Shown one piece after another: positions 8,836-18,784 of a stretch of DNA of 64,000 nucleotides (position 1 is its first letter; the number at the start of each line of letters is the position of its first letter). Position numbers and translations under genes: made by a program. Origin of the DNA: Leptolyngbya sp. KIOST-1 (lineage in GTDB: Bacteria > Cyanobacteriota > Cyanobacteriia > Phormidesmidales > Phormidesmidaceae); NCBI RefSeq assembly GCF_000763385.1, contig NZ_JQFA01000002.1, positions 2,232,001 through 2,296,000 of the forward strand. The letters run 5' to 3'. Below the pieces are notes generated by a model. That model searched no databases. It saw only the letters and a program-made list of their open reading frames with translations, and was not told the origin of the DNA.

Positions 8836-10449
8836 GTGACCCTTCAAACCGAACCCACCGCCCACCTTGGCGAAGATTCCCTGCCAGAGGTCAACCGCCA
8901 AATGCTCGTCATCCTCGACTTTGGCTCTCAGTACTCTGAGCTGATCGCCCGCCGCATCCGCGAGACCGAGGTGTACTCCGAGGTGCTCTCTTACCGCACC
9001 ACCGCCGAGCAGCTCAAGCAGCTCAACCCCAAGGGCATTATTCTTTCGGGCGGCCCCAACTCGGTCTACGACAACGGTGCCCCCCACTGCGACCCGGCCA
9101 TCTGGGAGCTGGGGATTCCGGTCCTGGGGGTATGCTATGGCATGCAGCTGATGGTTCAGCAGCTGGGCGGCCAGGTGGAGCGGGCCGAGCGGGGCGAGTA
9201 CGGCAAGGCCGACCTCTTCATCGACGACCCCACTGACCTGCTCACCAACGTGGAAGAGGCCACCACCATGTGGATGAGCCACGGCGACTCGGTGACTCGC
9301 CTACCCGAGGGCTTTGAGGTGCTGGCCCACACCCACAACACCCCCTGCGCCGCCGTCGCTGACCACGTGCGCAAGCTCTACGGCGTGCAGTTTCACCCTG
9401 AGGTGGTGCATTCCAAGGGAGGCATTGCCCTAATTCGCAACTTTGTCTACCACATCTGCGAGTGCCAGCCCACCTGGACCACCGAAGCCTTTGTAGAAGA
9501 CGCCATTCGCGAGGTGCGGGCGCGGGTGGGCGACAAGCGGGTGCTGCTGGCCCTCTCCGGCGGCGTAGACTCCTCGACCCTGGCCTTTTTGCTACACCAG
9601 GCGATCGGCGATCAGCTCACCTGTATGTTCATCGACCAGGGCTTTATGCGCAAGGACGAGCCCGAGCGGCTGGTGAAGCTGTTTGCCGAGCAGTTCCATA
9701 TTCCGGTGATTCATATCAAGGCCCGCGATCGCTTCCTGGCCAAGGTCGAGGGCATCACCGATCCCGAAGAAAAGCGCAAGCGCATCGGCCACGAGTTCAT
9801 TCGCGTCTTTGAGGAAGAGTCCAAGCGCCTCGGCCCCTTCGACTACCTGGCCCAGGGCACCCTCTACCCCGACGTGATCGAGTCCGCCGACACCAATGTC
9901 GATCCCAAGACTGGGGAGCGGGTAGCGGTGAAGATCAAGAGCCACCACAACGTCGGCGGCCTACCCAAAGACCTCCAGTTCAAGCTGGTGGAGCCCCTGC
10001 GCAAGTTGTTCAAAGACGAAGTGCGCAAGGTGGGCCGCTCCATCGGCCTGCCCGAGGAGATTGTCCGCCGTCAGCCCTTCCCCGGCCCCGGCCTGGCCAT
10101 TCGCATCATTGGTGAAATCACCGAGGAGCGGCTAGAAATTCTGCGCAATGCGGATTTTGTAGTGCGGGACGAAATTGCCAAACAGGGTATGTACCACGAC
10201 TTCTGGCAGGCCTTTGCGGTGCTGCTGCCCGTGCGCAGCGTGGGCGTGATGGGCGATCAGCGCACCTACGCCTACCCCATCGTGCTGCGCCTGGTCAGCA
10301 GCGAAGACGGCATGACCGCCGACTGGTCGCGGGTGCCCTACGACCTGCTAGAGACGATCTCAAACCGCATCGTCAACGAAGTCGATGGCGTCAACAGGGT
10401 GGTCTACGACATTACCTCCAAGCCACCTGGCACCATTGAGTGGGAATAG
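8836..10449 (+). CDS. guaA: GMP synthase (glutamine-hydrolysing)
   Basis: The 537-residue product has both GuaA domains. The class I glutaminase has nucleophile Cys100 in GVCYGMQLM and the FHPEV His/Glu pair. The ATP pyrophosphatase domain has the P-loop SGGVDSS at residues 241-247. The C-terminal dimerisation domain ends in the canonical [12 protein letters not shown]. It aminates XMP to GMP using glutamine in purine synthesis. The start is GTG at 8836, chosen because it gives the usual cyanobacterial N-terminal extension. A strong terminator follows directly. Confidence 0.97.
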   Translation: MTLQTEPTAHLGEDSLPEVNRQMLVILDFGSQYSELIARRIRETEVYSEVLSYRTTAEQLKQLNPKGIILSGGPNSVYDNGAPHCDPAIWELGIPVLGVCYGMQLMVQQLGGQVERAERGEYGKADLFIDDPTDLLTNVEEATTMWMSHGDSVTRLPEGFEVLAHTHNTPCAAVADHVRKLYGVQFHPEVVHSKGGIALIRNFVYHICECQPTWTTEAFVEDAIREVRARVGDKRVLLALSGGVDSSTLAFLLHQAIGDQLTCMFIDQGFMRKDEPERLVKLFAEQFHIPVIHIKARDRFLAKVEGITDPEEKRKRIGHEFIRVFEEESKRLGPFDYLAQGTLYPDVIESADTNVDPKTGERVAVKIKSHHNVGGLPKDLQFKLVEPLRKLFKDEVRKVGRSIGLPEEIVRRQPFPGPGLAIRIIGEITEERLEILRNADFVVRDEIAKQGMYHDFWQAFAVLLPVRSVGVMGDQRTYAYPIVLRLVSSEDGMTADWSRVPYDLLETISNRIVNEVDGVNRVVYDITSKPPGTIEWE

Positions 10450-10500
10450 AGCTTAGCTGCGGAACGCTGGCTCAAGACACAAGCCGTCCTCAAAATAAAA

Positions 10501-10540
10501 TAAAAGGGGGAGGTGATTCGCAAATCACCTCCCCCTTTTT
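10501..10540. terminator. Bidirectional intrinsic terminator between guaA and rpe
   Basis: A near-perfect 16-bp hairpin (AAAGGGGGAGGTGATT with its complement) with a 4-base loop is followed by TTTTT on the plus strand and preceded by an A-rich run, so it can end transcription from both convergent genes. A 15-bp direct repeat (TTGTTCAGGCTGTTC at 10539 and 10555) abuts it. Confidence 0.88.
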
Positions 10541-10581
10541 GTTCAGGCTGTTCTTTGTTCAGGCTGTTCGCCTCACAGAGG

Positions 10582-11292
10582 CTAAACAGCAGCCAGCTCA
10601 GGCGCAGGGCGCTTGCTGTTGCGAATGCCCTCGATCGCCGCCGCATAGTCAGGCGCATTAAACACCGCCGAACCGGCCACGATCGCGTTGGCCCCAGCCT
10701 CCAGCACCTGCCAGGTGTTGTTGACCTTGAGGCCGCCGTCTACCTCGATCCAGGGGTTGAGGCCGCGCTCGTCGCACATGTTGCGCAGGGCACGCACCTT
10801 ATCCACCATGGTCGGAATGAAGCTCTGACCGCCGAAGCCGGGGTTGACGCTCATGATCAGCACCAGGTCGCAGAGGTCAAGTACGTTCTCAATTAGCGAC
10901 AGCGGAGTACCGGGGTTGAGCACCACGCCCGCCTCTTTGCCCAGCTCTTTGATCTGGCCCAGGGTGCGGTGCAGGTGGGGCGAGGCATTGTGCTCGCAGT
11001 GCACAGTGATAATGTCAGCGCCGGCTTTGGCAAAATCAGCCACGTACTTCTCCGGCTCGACAATCATCAGGTGTACATCGAGGGGCTTTTGGGTGACGGG
11101 GCGAACGGCATCGACAATCAGGGGGCCGATGGTAATGTTGGGCACAAAGCGGCCATCCATCACGTCCACATGAATCCAGTCAGCGCCAGCTTCATCGACC
11201 GCCTTGATTTCTTCGCCCAGGCGGCTGAAGTCTGCCGACAAAATGGACGGGGAGATCACGACAGAATTTTTGTTGGAAGAAGTATGCGGCAT
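10582..11292 (-). CDS. rpe: Ribulose-phosphate 3-epimerase
   Basis: The 236-residue TIM-barrel protein has every Rpe landmark: [15 protein letters not shown] near the N-terminus, the metal-site strand [18 protein letters not shown], the NPGFGGQSF phosphate loop and EVDGG with the catalytic Asp. It interconverts ribulose-5-phosphate and xylulose-5-phosphate, serving both the Calvin cycle and the oxidative pentose phosphate pathway in cyanobacteria. It is convergent with guaA, sharing a terminator. Confidence 0.97.
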   Translation of the reverse strand: MPHTSSNKNSVVISPSILSADFSRLGEEIKAVDEAGADWIHVDVMDGRFVPNITIGPLIVDAVRPVTQKPLDVHLMIVEPEKYVADFAKAGADIITVHCEHNASPHLHRTLGQIKELGKEAGVVLNPGTPLSLIENVLDLCDLVLIMSVNPGFGGQSFIPTMVDKVRALRNMCDERGLNPWIEVDGGLKVNNTWQVLEAGANAIVAGSAVFNAPDYAAAIEGIRNSKRPAPELAAV

Positions 11293-11409
11293 GGTGGATG
11301 GTTCTCCTGTGCGTTTGTGACCATCGTAACAAAGTCTTAAAATTACTTCTCACAAAACTTGAGGAATTGCAGCAATTCCCCATCAATATATGGTGAAGCC
11401 CTGGGATCG

Positions 11410-12591
11410 CTACGCATTCGACAGCCGCGCCATCGCCTGCCCCGCCAGCGCTTTGTGGGCCTCCGCCAGCAGGTGCGGAATTTTGTCGGCGTGGGGGCTG
11501 CGACGCAGGCATTCTGAGAGATCCACTTGATCTAAGTTCTCAGCCTTTTCGCCGGGGAACCAGTGGCCGGCGTTGCCCAGCATGTTGTAGCGGGCCTTGC
11601 CGTAGTCTTCCATATCGAAGGCGAGCAGCAGGTTCCGCAGCCGCAGAATGGCGGGAATGTTGATGTTGCCGGGGGTTTGCTCAGGGCTGGGCAGGCCGAT
11701 CGCCCAGGTGCGCAGCCAGTCTTCGCCCAGTACAGCCTGGGCGTGGCGGTGCAGGCGATCGCGCACCGGCTTCAAATGCAGCTCAGCCTCGTCCAGCAGG
11801 GGCAGGGTGTTGAGGTGCTCGTCAAAATCGCTGGGCCGTGCCGCCCCAACGCTGAGGGTGTGCACCTGGGGGTGGCTGAGGCAAAATAGGTCGTTAAACA
11901 CCAGCGGGCTGAGTGGGTCGCACAGTTCCATCAGCTTGGCGGGCGGGTTGTACAGGTGCCCCCCTTTGTCCGACGGGCTGATGATAAATACGCCCAGGTC
12001 GTGGCGCTGGGCCAGGTCGATCGCAGGCCAGTTGTCTTGGTTGATGTAGTACCAGTGCAGGTTGACGTAGTCGAACGCATCGGAGGCGATCGCCTGCTGA
12101 ATCACCGCCGTCGGCGCGTGGGTCGAAAAGCCAATGAACCGCACCCTTCCCTGGCGCTGAAACTCCCGCGCCACCGCCATACAGCCGCCGGGGCGCAGGG
12201 TCCAGTCCAGCAGTTCTGCCGTGTTGATGCCGTGAATGCCGAGCAGGTCTACCGTTTCCAGCCTGAGGTTGTCCAGGGATTGAGCGAGGTGCTGGCGAAA
12301 CTCGGCGGGGTCTGCGGTTGGGGAAACCTTGGTTTGTACGATCAGGCGGCTGCGATCGAGCCCTGGCAAAATCTGCCCCAGCTGAATCTCCGAGGTGCCG
12401 TAGCCCCGCGCCGTCTCGATGTGGTTGATGCCCACATCTAACGCGCGGTGAATCGTGGCCGCCAGGTTTTCCTGGTTTTTCTGAGGAATGTCTGCCAGCG
12501 GCACGTCTTTCCACGAGTGCTGGTACCGCATACCGCCGCAGGAAAACACGGGCATTTGCAGCTCGGTGCGGCCAAAACGTCGATATTGCAT
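11410..12591 (-). CDS. Aldo/keto reductase
   Basis: The start is set at the ATG at 12591 because the product then begins MQYRRFGRTELQMP, the usual opening of this cyanobacterial family. The longer frame to 12702 adds 37 residues without family character. The 393-residue protein has the NADPH-dependent AKR barrel with GINHIETARGYGTSE carrying the Asp/Tyr-type site (here ETARGYG), and IGFSTHAP. The extended C-terminus after residue 290 is typical of the larger cyanobacterial AKRs. Substrate is unknown. Confidence 0.85.
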   Translation of the reverse strand: MQYRRFGRTELQMPVFSCGGMRYQHSWKDVPLADIPQKNQENLAATIHRALDVGINHIETARGYGTSEIQLGQILPGLDRSRLIVQTKVSPTADPAEFRQHLAQSLDNLRLETVDLLGIHGINTAELLDWTLRPGGCMAVAREFQRQGRVRFIGFSTHAPTAVIQQAIASDAFDYVNLHWYYINQDNWPAIDLAQRHDLGVFIISPSDKGGHLYNPPAKLMELCDPLSPLVFNDLFCLSHPQVHTLSVGAARPSDFDEHLNTLPLLDEAELHLKPVRDRLHRHAQAVLGEDWLRTWAIGLPSPEQTPGNINIPAILRLRNLLLAFDMEDYGKARYNMLGNAGHWFPGEKAENLDQVDLSECLRRSPHADKIPHLLAEAHKALAGQAMARLSNA

Positions 12592-12725
12592 TGGGGGTTG
12601 AACGGTCGAAGGATTATCCCTCAAGGTAAGCAAGGAGTGGCCGGTTGTAAAGGTTGTCGGAGCAATGGGAGCGGGTTTCAGAAATATCAACCCCGGCGAC
12701 AAGGCAACCCCCTGTCAACCCTGGC

Positions 12726-12763
12726 CCTGCTAAAGCAAGAGAGCCGAATGGCTCTTTAGCAGG
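12726..12763. repeat. Bulged hairpin in intergenic DNA
   Basis: Ten-base arms CCTGCTAAAG and CTTTAGCAGG flank an inner AGAGCC/GGCTCT stem, giving a strong bulged hairpin between the aldo/keto reductase start and the insertion sequence. No T-run follows, so terminator function is uncertain. Confidence 0.5.
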
Positions 12764-12889
12764 AGGGGATCTACAGCTATGGGGACAGATTTACTTGCCC
12801 TACATTTTGATGCCCCCTTTGAGAGAGGGGAAACAAGTATTATCCCGCAACCATGACGATCAAACCGACATTCCGCAGGTTGACAGGAG

Positions 12890-13886
12890 TTAATTTAGGA
12901 GATAGTACCGGCAGGCCGGGAAGCCCATAAGGCGAACGATTTTGTTGCGTTCTTCTGAGAGGTTGCTGACCTGCTGAGAAGAGCCGATAGAGACCAAGTG
13001 AATGGCCTGAAACTTCTGCAAAATCCAGCGAAAGGTCGGATTGCGAGTGGGGCGCTGCTTTTGGTCGAGCACCGTGTCATCGGCTTGGGCGAGCTGCGCT
13101 CTGAGTTTGCGCTGGCCAAGACTGTAGACCAGCAGCGTCAAGGCCATGACGAGGGCGAGGGCCTCAACCCGCTGCGGTTTTTTGACAAAGACACTGCTGG
13201 TGAAGAAGAGGGGGTCTTTGAGAAAGCGAAAGCCGCGCTCAACGTGCTGCTGAGCTTTGTACTCTTGCAGCAGGCGCTGGGCCGGGTAGGTGTCGTCATC
13301 CAGGACGTTGGTAGCCAGAATGAAGCGACGATAGCGCTGTTGGCACTGGGCCTCATACTCAGCGGTGCGTTCCAGGGTCGCCTGCCATTGATAGCCTAAC
13401 GTCGGTGAGTCTGAGGGTTGAGAGCGCTTGGGCCGACCGGGGGGACGCTTAGCAGCGACCGAGACCAGCGCCACCTGAGTCAGGGTGTAGCCGGTGAGGG
13501 AGTCTTGAAAGCGCAGGAGTGCATCCATGGCATCGGGCTTACAGGCAAACACCTGGCTACAGAGTTGGCGCAACGACCGTTGCAGCCCCTTTTCCTGCTT
13601 TTCGAGGGGTTTGAGCCAATCCTCTGACTCGCGTCGGTGCGGGCTTTCCACCAGAATCCAGCGCTGTTCCACCCCAGCGTAGCGCTGCCGTTGTTCCCAC
13701 AGCCGATAGCCGTCGAGGTCACAGGGCCTCTCGCTCAGCGAATCGGGGGCGCTATCCACCAGGGTTTGAGCCGCTTTGAGGGTTTGTGGCACTCGGCTCA
13801 ACCAGGGCAAACTCCCCACCTGCTGGAGGTTGGGTTCACTGTAGAACGCCGCATCGGCCACCATCAAAGCGGGCGTCTGCCACTGC
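12890..13886 (-). pseudogene. IS1634/IS4-type transposase, C-terminal part only
   Basis: About 330 residues matching the second half of a DDE transposase of the kind with long insertion domains. VADAAFY carries a catalytic Asp (second acidic position). HVERGFRFLKDPLFFTSSVFVKKPQRVEAL is the C-terminal Y-(2)-R-(3)-E(6)K-like signature region with the catalytic Glu. The N-terminal portion, with the first Asp, is missing because the frame runs into cbiD-derived sequence at 13887 and hits a stop. It cannot encode an active transposase as read. Confidence 0.85.
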
Positions 13887-14074
13887 TAGATCTGACCGTA
13901 GAAACAGTCAAAGCTCTGCCGGTTTGGGATCAGTTTAGATAGCATCGGGCTAGATAAATAGATGGTAGAAGGCGTATCCATACCACCGCGTCCCGGCTAC
14001 ACCCTGCCGGTGTTTGCCTGTGCCGGGGCGATCGCCGCCCTGCGGCACCTGCTCAACCCAGGCGATCGCCCCCA
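13887..14074 (+). repeat. 188-bp copy of the hydrolase/cbiD junction
   Basis: These bases appear identical to 7352-7539, covering the end of the hydrolase-like gene, the 20-bp spacer and the first 113 bases of cbiD. It is joined without evident overlap to the transposase fragment on the left and to a tldD fragment on the right. Confidence 0.95.
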
Positions 14075-14277
14075 CTCATCCATTGGCCAGCGGGCAGGGG
14101 ACACCAGTGACCCGGCCTTTCTGCGCAATTGGGACTTTCGCTCGGCCTCGGCGGATGTGGCCGAGTCGGCGGGCAAAATGCTCTATGCCGACTACGTGGA
14201 GTCGGGCACCTACCCCGTGATCATGGCCAACAAGTTTGGCGGCGTGATTTTCCACGAAGCCTGCGGCCACCTGCTGG
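14075..14277 (+). repeat. tldD: 203-bp copy of an internal tldD segment
   Basis: These bases appear identical to 381-583 of tldD, including the zinc-motif codons, and are in the same orientation. Together with the preceding cbiD piece they make an accidental open frame at 13962-14318 that should not be read as a gene. Confidence 0.95.
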
Positions 14278-14762
14278 GCATCCCCCGCGAGGCGCGGGAG
14301 CCCTCGGCGATCTGGTAGGCCCGCAGGGCGTAGGTGACGCCGCGATCGCTGAAGAACAGCAGGTAGTCGTGGGTGTAGCAGGTGATGAAGTGCTGCACGC
14401 CATCGTCTTCCTTCATTTTGGCCCCGGCCTTGCCCCGAGTGGCGCGGCTCTGGGCCTCAAAGGTGGCCACGGGCATGCGTTTGATATAGCCCTGGTCGGT
14501 GACCAGAATCACCACCTGCTCGTTGGCGATCAGCGAAATGTCGGTGAGCTCCGCATCGTCCATTTCGATCACGGTGCGACGGGGGTCGTCGTGCCGGGCC
14601 TTGAGCTCGCCCAGCTCGGTGGTGATGATGTCGAGAATGCGCTCGCGTCGGGCCAAGATGTCTTGCAGGTCGGCGATCTGGGCCACCAGCTCCTCATGCT
14701 CTCTCTGGATCTTGTCGGCCTCCAGGGCGGTGAGGCGGCGCAGCTGCATTTGAGTGATCTAG
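14278..14762 (-). pseudogene. gyrA: DNA gyrase subunit A fragment
   Basis: About 155 residues of GyrA read on the minus strand. They start at QMQLRRLTALEADKI (end of the breakage-reunion domain coiled coil) and run into the C-terminal beta-pinwheel (IANEQVVILVTDQGYIKRMP, RATRGKAGAKMKEDD). Both ends are abrupt, against IS sequence on one side and the tldD piece on the other. The parent gyrA is not in this window, so copy identity cannot be judged. Confidence 0.85.
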
Positions 14763-14909
14763 ATTCTCTATCTCCAAGACGCGATCCCATGGCTTGCCCT
14801 GAGCTTACCTCAGCCCCGCCAAATATTCTTTTTGTCAACCTGCGGAATGTCGGATCAAAAGGACAGAGTTTTGGCTGTCCTTCGCCATCCTGATCACTAG
14901 GAAAATTTC

Positions 14910-15764
14910 ATGTTTTACCATAAGAAACGCCTGCAATATTTCACCAAACCAGAAAAGCCCGATCCGGTTTATGCCAAACAGCTACAAGAGCTGATTGGCG
15001 GGCCTTTTGGCGAAATGTCTGTGATGATGCAGTACCTATTTCAAGGCTGGAATTGCCGAGGTCCGGCAAAATACAAAGACATGATGCTCGACATTGGCAC
15101 TGAGGAAATTGGCCACATTGAAATGCTGGCCAACTTGATTGCTCACCTGGTCGACAAAGCTCCCCCGGATGTTCAAGAAGATGCGGTTAAAGACCCCATC
15201 GTCGAAGGGGTAATGGGGAGCATGAAAACAGAAGACATCATCATGGGCGCGATGAATCCCAAACACGCGGTGATGTCAGGCGGCGGTGCCCTGCCCGCCG
15301 ATAGCGTGGGCTATCCCTGGAACGGCAACTACATTGTTGCCTCGGGCAACCTGATGGCCGACTTCTTCTCCAATGTGCAGGCCGAAGCCCAGGGCCGTCT
15401 GCAGGCCGTGCGCCTGTACGAAATGGCCACCGACCCCGGCGTCAAAGACACCCTGAGCTACATGATTGCCCGCGATACTATGCACCAGAACCAGTGGCTG
15501 GCCGCGATTGAAGAGCTCAAGGCCGATGGGCTCGAAAGCCTGCCGGTGCCTAGCCGCTTCCCTCAGTCCCAGGAGAAGCAGGACGCCTCCTACACCTTCT
15601 GGAACCTGTCGGAAGGTACCGAAAGCAAAGAGGGGCGCTGGGCTAAAGGGCCTACCCCCGACGGCAAGGGCGAATTTAAGTATCTGGAAAATCCAGAACC
15701 CCAGAGCCCGATGGGCGAAGCTCCGGTCCCCAATCCCAAGCTCTACTCTACGCCCAAGCAGTAG
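14910..15764 (+). CDS. Manganese catalase
   Basis: The 284-residue ferritin-like protein has the dimanganese ligands of the family: Glu35 in GGPFGEMS, then Glu66 and His69 in GTEEIGHIEM. The later Glu and His sit in NVQAEAQGRL and RDTMHQNQW. It disproportionates hydrogen peroxide without haem. The C-terminal tail (residues about 220-284, proline-rich) is the usual inter-subunit arm. The insertion sequence ends 57 bp before the ATG, so its native promoter is probably displaced. A short hairpin (AGGACAG...CTGTCCT, 14860-14881) lies in the leader. Confidence 0.94.
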   Translation: MFYHKKRLQYFTKPEKPDPVYAKQLQELIGGPFGEMSVMMQYLFQGWNCRGPAKYKDMMLDIGTEEIGHIEMLANLIAHLVDKAPPDVQEDAVKDPIVEGVMGSMKTEDIIMGAMNPKHAVMSGGGALPADSVGYPWNGNYIVASGNLMADFFSNVQAEAQGRLQAVRLYEMATDPGVKDTLSYMIARDTMHQNQWLAAIEELKADGLESLPVPSRFPQSQEKQDASYTFWNLSEGTESKEGRWAKGPTPDGKGEFKYLENPEPQSPMGEAPVPNPKLYSTPKQ

Positions 15765-15831
15765 TGAGCCAGCTGAGCGATGCCAAGTCCGAGTTACATA
15801 ACCCCGATTCCCAAACGGCCAACCTGTAGGG

Positions 15832-15850
15832 GCGCATAGCATGCGCCCGG
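15832..15850. repeat. REP-like hairpin
   Basis: A 7-bp stem, 5-base loop palindrome (GGGCGCA...TGCGCCC) just after the manganese catalase gene. It is of the kind scattered in many cyanobacterial intergenic regions. Confidence 0.5.
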
Positions 15851-15899
15851 CTGCACTGGGATAGACAGATAGGATTTGGTATAAGCCGATCGCCAGAAG

Positions 15900-15930
15900 C
15901 GCCCCAGGGTATCAAAACCCTGGGGCGTTT
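15900..15930. terminator. Intrinsic terminator after manganese catalase
   Basis: An 11-bp perfect stem (CGCCCCAGGGT and its complement at 15917-15927) with a 6-base loop, followed by TTT. It lies between the catalase gene and the convergent usher gene and can serve both. Confidence 0.75.
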
Positions 15931-15943
15931 AGCGTTATGGGGT

Positions 15944-18778
15944 TTACGGAAGACCGATCTGCAATGTACCTAGATCAATCAGACCGTCTTGATCGGGGGC
16001 GATTTCAAATTGCAGCGGAGCGCGATCGCGAATTCTGATTTCATAGACCCCTGGGGTAAACCCCAGTAAGGCAAATCGACCAGTTCGGTTGGTAAACAGG
16101 GGTTGAGCCGCCCAGTCAGCGTTTGACAGCGAGACTACCTCGCCCGCCTGCAACCCCAGGGGAACACCGGCCTCATCGACCAGTACGCCCCGGACAAAGG
16201 CTGAGGCTTCGGTACCGGCCATGATCACGGTGCCGCTGCGGTAGCTGGGCATGACGACATAATCATCGGTTCCTAGGTCATACCCAATGGGGGCCTCTGG
16301 GGCATCGAGCCGCACCCGCGAGATGTAGTAGGGCTGCAAGTCTGGTAGTACCGCTGGGCCTAGGCGATCGGCTACAGCCCGGTAGCCATCTTGGCTAGGA
16401 TTTACGCCAATGGTCTGCCCTCGCCAGCGATCGCGGGGGACCACCAGCACAAAACTATTTGTAATGGGTCGCGACCAGCCAACGTGGCCGTCGGCAAACA
16501 CCAGGGCGGTACCAAAGGTTAAGCGGGTGGTGTTTCTGTTAACGGCTCCTGCCCCGTTGCCCCAGGAAATGTCTTGGGTGAGCCCCAAATCAAAGCGGTA
16601 GTCCGTGTAAGCGATCCGTCCCGAGAGATCGTAGCCACCACTGCTTCGGTTCACATCCAGCGATAGCCCTGGGCTTTGCAGGCGGCGATCGGCGGAGCGG
16701 CTCCATGACAGACGGTTGCCCATTGTGTTGGTACTGCTAGCCGTGGTGTTGAGCGAAACCGACTGGCGCGGCTGAGTCATCAGCCAAGACCAGCCCAAAA
16801 ACGCACGGGTTTCGGTCTGTCCCTGCTGATTCCGGCTGTGGTTAATATTGAGGCTGCCGCTCAGACCGTTGCCCAACGAGCGAGACAACCCCACGTTAGC
16901 GGCGTAGCTATCGGGTACATCTCGCCCCAAGCGGTAGCTGCCGCCTAAATTTAAGCTAGTGCCGTCAAAAATGCGTTGGCTGTAGGAGCCTGACAGGGTC
17001 AGCCAGTCAGGGCTGGGGCTGAGCGAACCCAGGGTAGTGAAGCGATCGCTCCGGTATTCTGCGGCAAGGCGCAGCGATCGATTGGTCAAATCTTGGGGGA
17101 TGGGGGGTAGCTCATACTGCAATCGCATGGCCAGGCCGGTGCCAAAGTCGCCCCTGTGGCTGGCCGCAATACCCCAACCCCAGTTGCCAATTTCCGAGGC
17201 CCAGATCCCATCAGTTTCTACCATTTGATAGGAGGGCGTAATCTGGGCGTAGGCCCCCAGGGTCACCGTGGGGCTTACGCCCAAGCGGTGGGCGAGGGCC
17301 AGCTGAGGCTCGGCCCAATCGTACTGGCGTTGCCCACTCTGCGATCGGGTAGGGAACCCCAGATTGTAAGAAAACTGCTGCAATCCTGGGGCTAGCAAAT
17401 TACCGGCCAGGGCGGCGGAAAAGTCGAGGCGCTGCACCTGCCCCAGATCATCGGTAATGATCAGCTGAATGTCGTTGGTACCGGTGGTGAGAGACAGATT
17501 GCGAATATCTTGAGGCCCGGCCTCTAGCTGCAACTGCTGTACCCGCACGCCATTAATATAAATCTCTACCCCCGAAGGGCGCTCTAAAAAGAAGGTAAAT
17601 TCTCCGGTGGGGCGGGTGACGCGGTAGGGCTGCAAGCTGTAGTTGCGAGACACCGAGATGCCGCCTAAGGGCACCAGCGTCTGAAACGCATCGCTCACCG
17701 GAATGGATAAGTCTCCTGCCATATAGCGCAGGGCATTGGCCGGGTCGTCGTGCACCAGCCGCACATCGCCTCGCCTAAACCCAGGTGCGCCCCCTTCGAG
17801 TAGGTCGGCTCGACCCTCTAGCACCCAGCCGGATAGATTGATCGCCCCGTCTAAAGACAGACGCAGGGGCTGTCGCCCAGCATTTGAGCCAGACCAAACA
17901 ATATCTTCGCCACCCAAAATGTTGAGATAGCCGCTGAGGCGACTAACGGGCAGGGCATCGGCTGCCTCAGCGGGCAGACCATAGGACCCCACCACATTAG
18001 TACGCCGCAACGCCGCCGGAATTTGCAAATAAAGCTCTAGCCGACTTTGATCAAAAACAACCGCAATGCCCAACTGTTGCAGCTGATCTAAGGGTAAGTA
18101 GCCCTCGCTATCGACGATCGCAGCTAACTGGCTTTGCAAATCTGGCTGTAAAGTAGACGCTGTTTTGTTGAGGATAGGGCCAGCCTGTACTTGGCTAGCA
18201 CGTCCCTCGGCAATCACGACAACAGCCTGCCCCTGGGATTGATCATTAATAAAAAAGGGCACAGAGAGCGACTGGTTCTGGGCCGAGGGACGACCAAATA
18301 TGCGCTCGAATAGTTCAGCCTCGGTTTCAGCCGATGCTTCGGTAGACCCACCCGCTGCCGGGGGAGCAACGTCGGCAGCGGGGGGCGGAACGGCACCTGG
18401 TTCGGAGTCTGAAGGCTCGGGCTGGGAGGCTGAGTCAGGCTCTAAAGCTAGGAGTTGAGGCCCTGGCCCAGGGGTGGCAGAACCTAGACTCGGCACTGCG
18501 ACATCTAAGCCCAAAGCCAGTGCTAAATCTGGTGCGGTAGACTCTGGCCTTGCATCTACTGGCCTTGAAGCTATTGGCGCTAATACCGCTACCGAGGGCT
18601 CATCTTCAGCCACGGCGGGGCTGGGGGCTGGGTTGATTTGGGGTGAGGTGAGAGCGGTAGTGGCCAGTGCAGATGCCTGTAGCAACGGTAATGAGTTAAC
18701 TAGCAGGATCGTCGTGGTGGCTAGAAGGTAGGGCTTGAACACAGGGCCATCCAGGGGGGCACGCTGCAACCAGCGCAC
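15944..18778 (-). CDS. Chaperone-usher pathway outer-membrane usher
   Basis: A 944-residue protein with a hydrophobic signal segment (residues 18-38) and a long Pro/Ala/Ser-rich N-terminal stretch to about residue 150. The usher architecture follows: an N-terminal substrate domain (LPLDQLQQLGIAVVFDQSRLEL), a large beta-barrel of alternating short strands, and a plug-region motif VEIYINGVRVQQLQLEAGPQDI. Near the C-terminus are carboxypeptidase-like beta domains (GRFALLGFTPGVYEIRIRD). It secretes and assembles pilin-chaperone complexes across the outer membrane. It follows the chaperone gene by 6 bp. The proline-rich N-terminal insert is longer than in enterobacterial ushers. Confidence 0.88.
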   Translation of the reverse strand: MRWLQRAPLDGPVFKPYLLATTTILLVNSLPLLQASALATTALTSPQINPAPSPAVAEDEPSVAVLAPIASRPVDARPESTAPDLALALGLDVAVPSLGSATPGPGPQLLALEPDSASQPEPSDSEPGAVPPPAADVAPPAAGGSTEASAETEAELFERIFGRPSAQNQSLSVPFFINDQSQGQAVVVIAEGRASQVQAGPILNKTASTLQPDLQSQLAAIVDSEGYLPLDQLQQLGIAVVFDQSRLELYLQIPAALRRTNVVGSYGLPAEAADALPVSRLSGYLNILGGEDIVWSGSNAGRQPLRLSLDGAINLSGWVLEGRADLLEGGAPGFRRGDVRLVHDDPANALRYMAGDLSIPVSDAFQTLVPLGGISVSRNYSLQPYRVTRPTGEFTFFLERPSGVEIYINGVRVQQLQLEAGPQDIRNLSLTTGTNDIQLIITDDLGQVQRLDFSAALAGNLLAPGLQQFSYNLGFPTRSQSGQRQYDWAEPQLALAHRLGVSPTVTLGAYAQITPSYQMVETDGIWASEIGNWGWGIAASHRGDFGTGLAMRLQYELPPIPQDLTNRSLRLAAEYRSDRFTTLGSLSPSPDWLTLSGSYSQRIFDGTSLNLGGSYRLGRDVPDSYAANVGLSRSLGNGLSGSLNINHSRNQQGQTETRAFLGWSWLMTQPRQSVSLNTTASSTNTMGNRLSWSRSADRRLQSPGLSLDVNRSSGGYDLSGRIAYTDYRFDLGLTQDISWGNGAGAVNRNTTRLTFGTALVFADGHVGWSRPITNSFVLVVPRDRWRGQTIGVNPSQDGYRAVADRLGPAVLPDLQPYYISRVRLDAPEAPIGYDLGTDDYVVMPSYRSGTVIMAGTEASAFVRGVLVDEAGVPLGLQAGEVVSLSNADWAAQPLFTNRTGRFALLGFTPGVYEIRIRDRAPLQFEIAPDQDGLIDLGTLQIGLP

Positions 18779-18784
18779 GAGAGG

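Larger units (their letters stand above)
12865..14853 (-). mobile_element. IS1634-type insertion sequence with scrambled interior
   Basis: Perfect 20-bp terminal inverted repeats (12865-12884, reading CCGACATTCCGCAGGTTGAC, and its complement at 14834-14853) are flanked by a perfect 6-bp direct repeat ATCAAA (12859-12864 and 14854-14859), so the insertion boundaries are genuine. The left kilobase is the 3' part of a transposase gene. From 13887 to about 14760 the expected 5' part of that gene is absent. It is replaced by pieces of the upstream cbiD region, of tldD and of gyrA. Only about 90 bp of IS-like sequence remains at the right end. The element lies 57 bp upstream of the manganese catalase start. 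Confidence 0.85.

Noticed and set aside
13962..14318. 118-residue plus-strand gene joining cbiD and tldD residues
   Set aside because: A chimeric frame made by fused fragments, with no start or context of its own.
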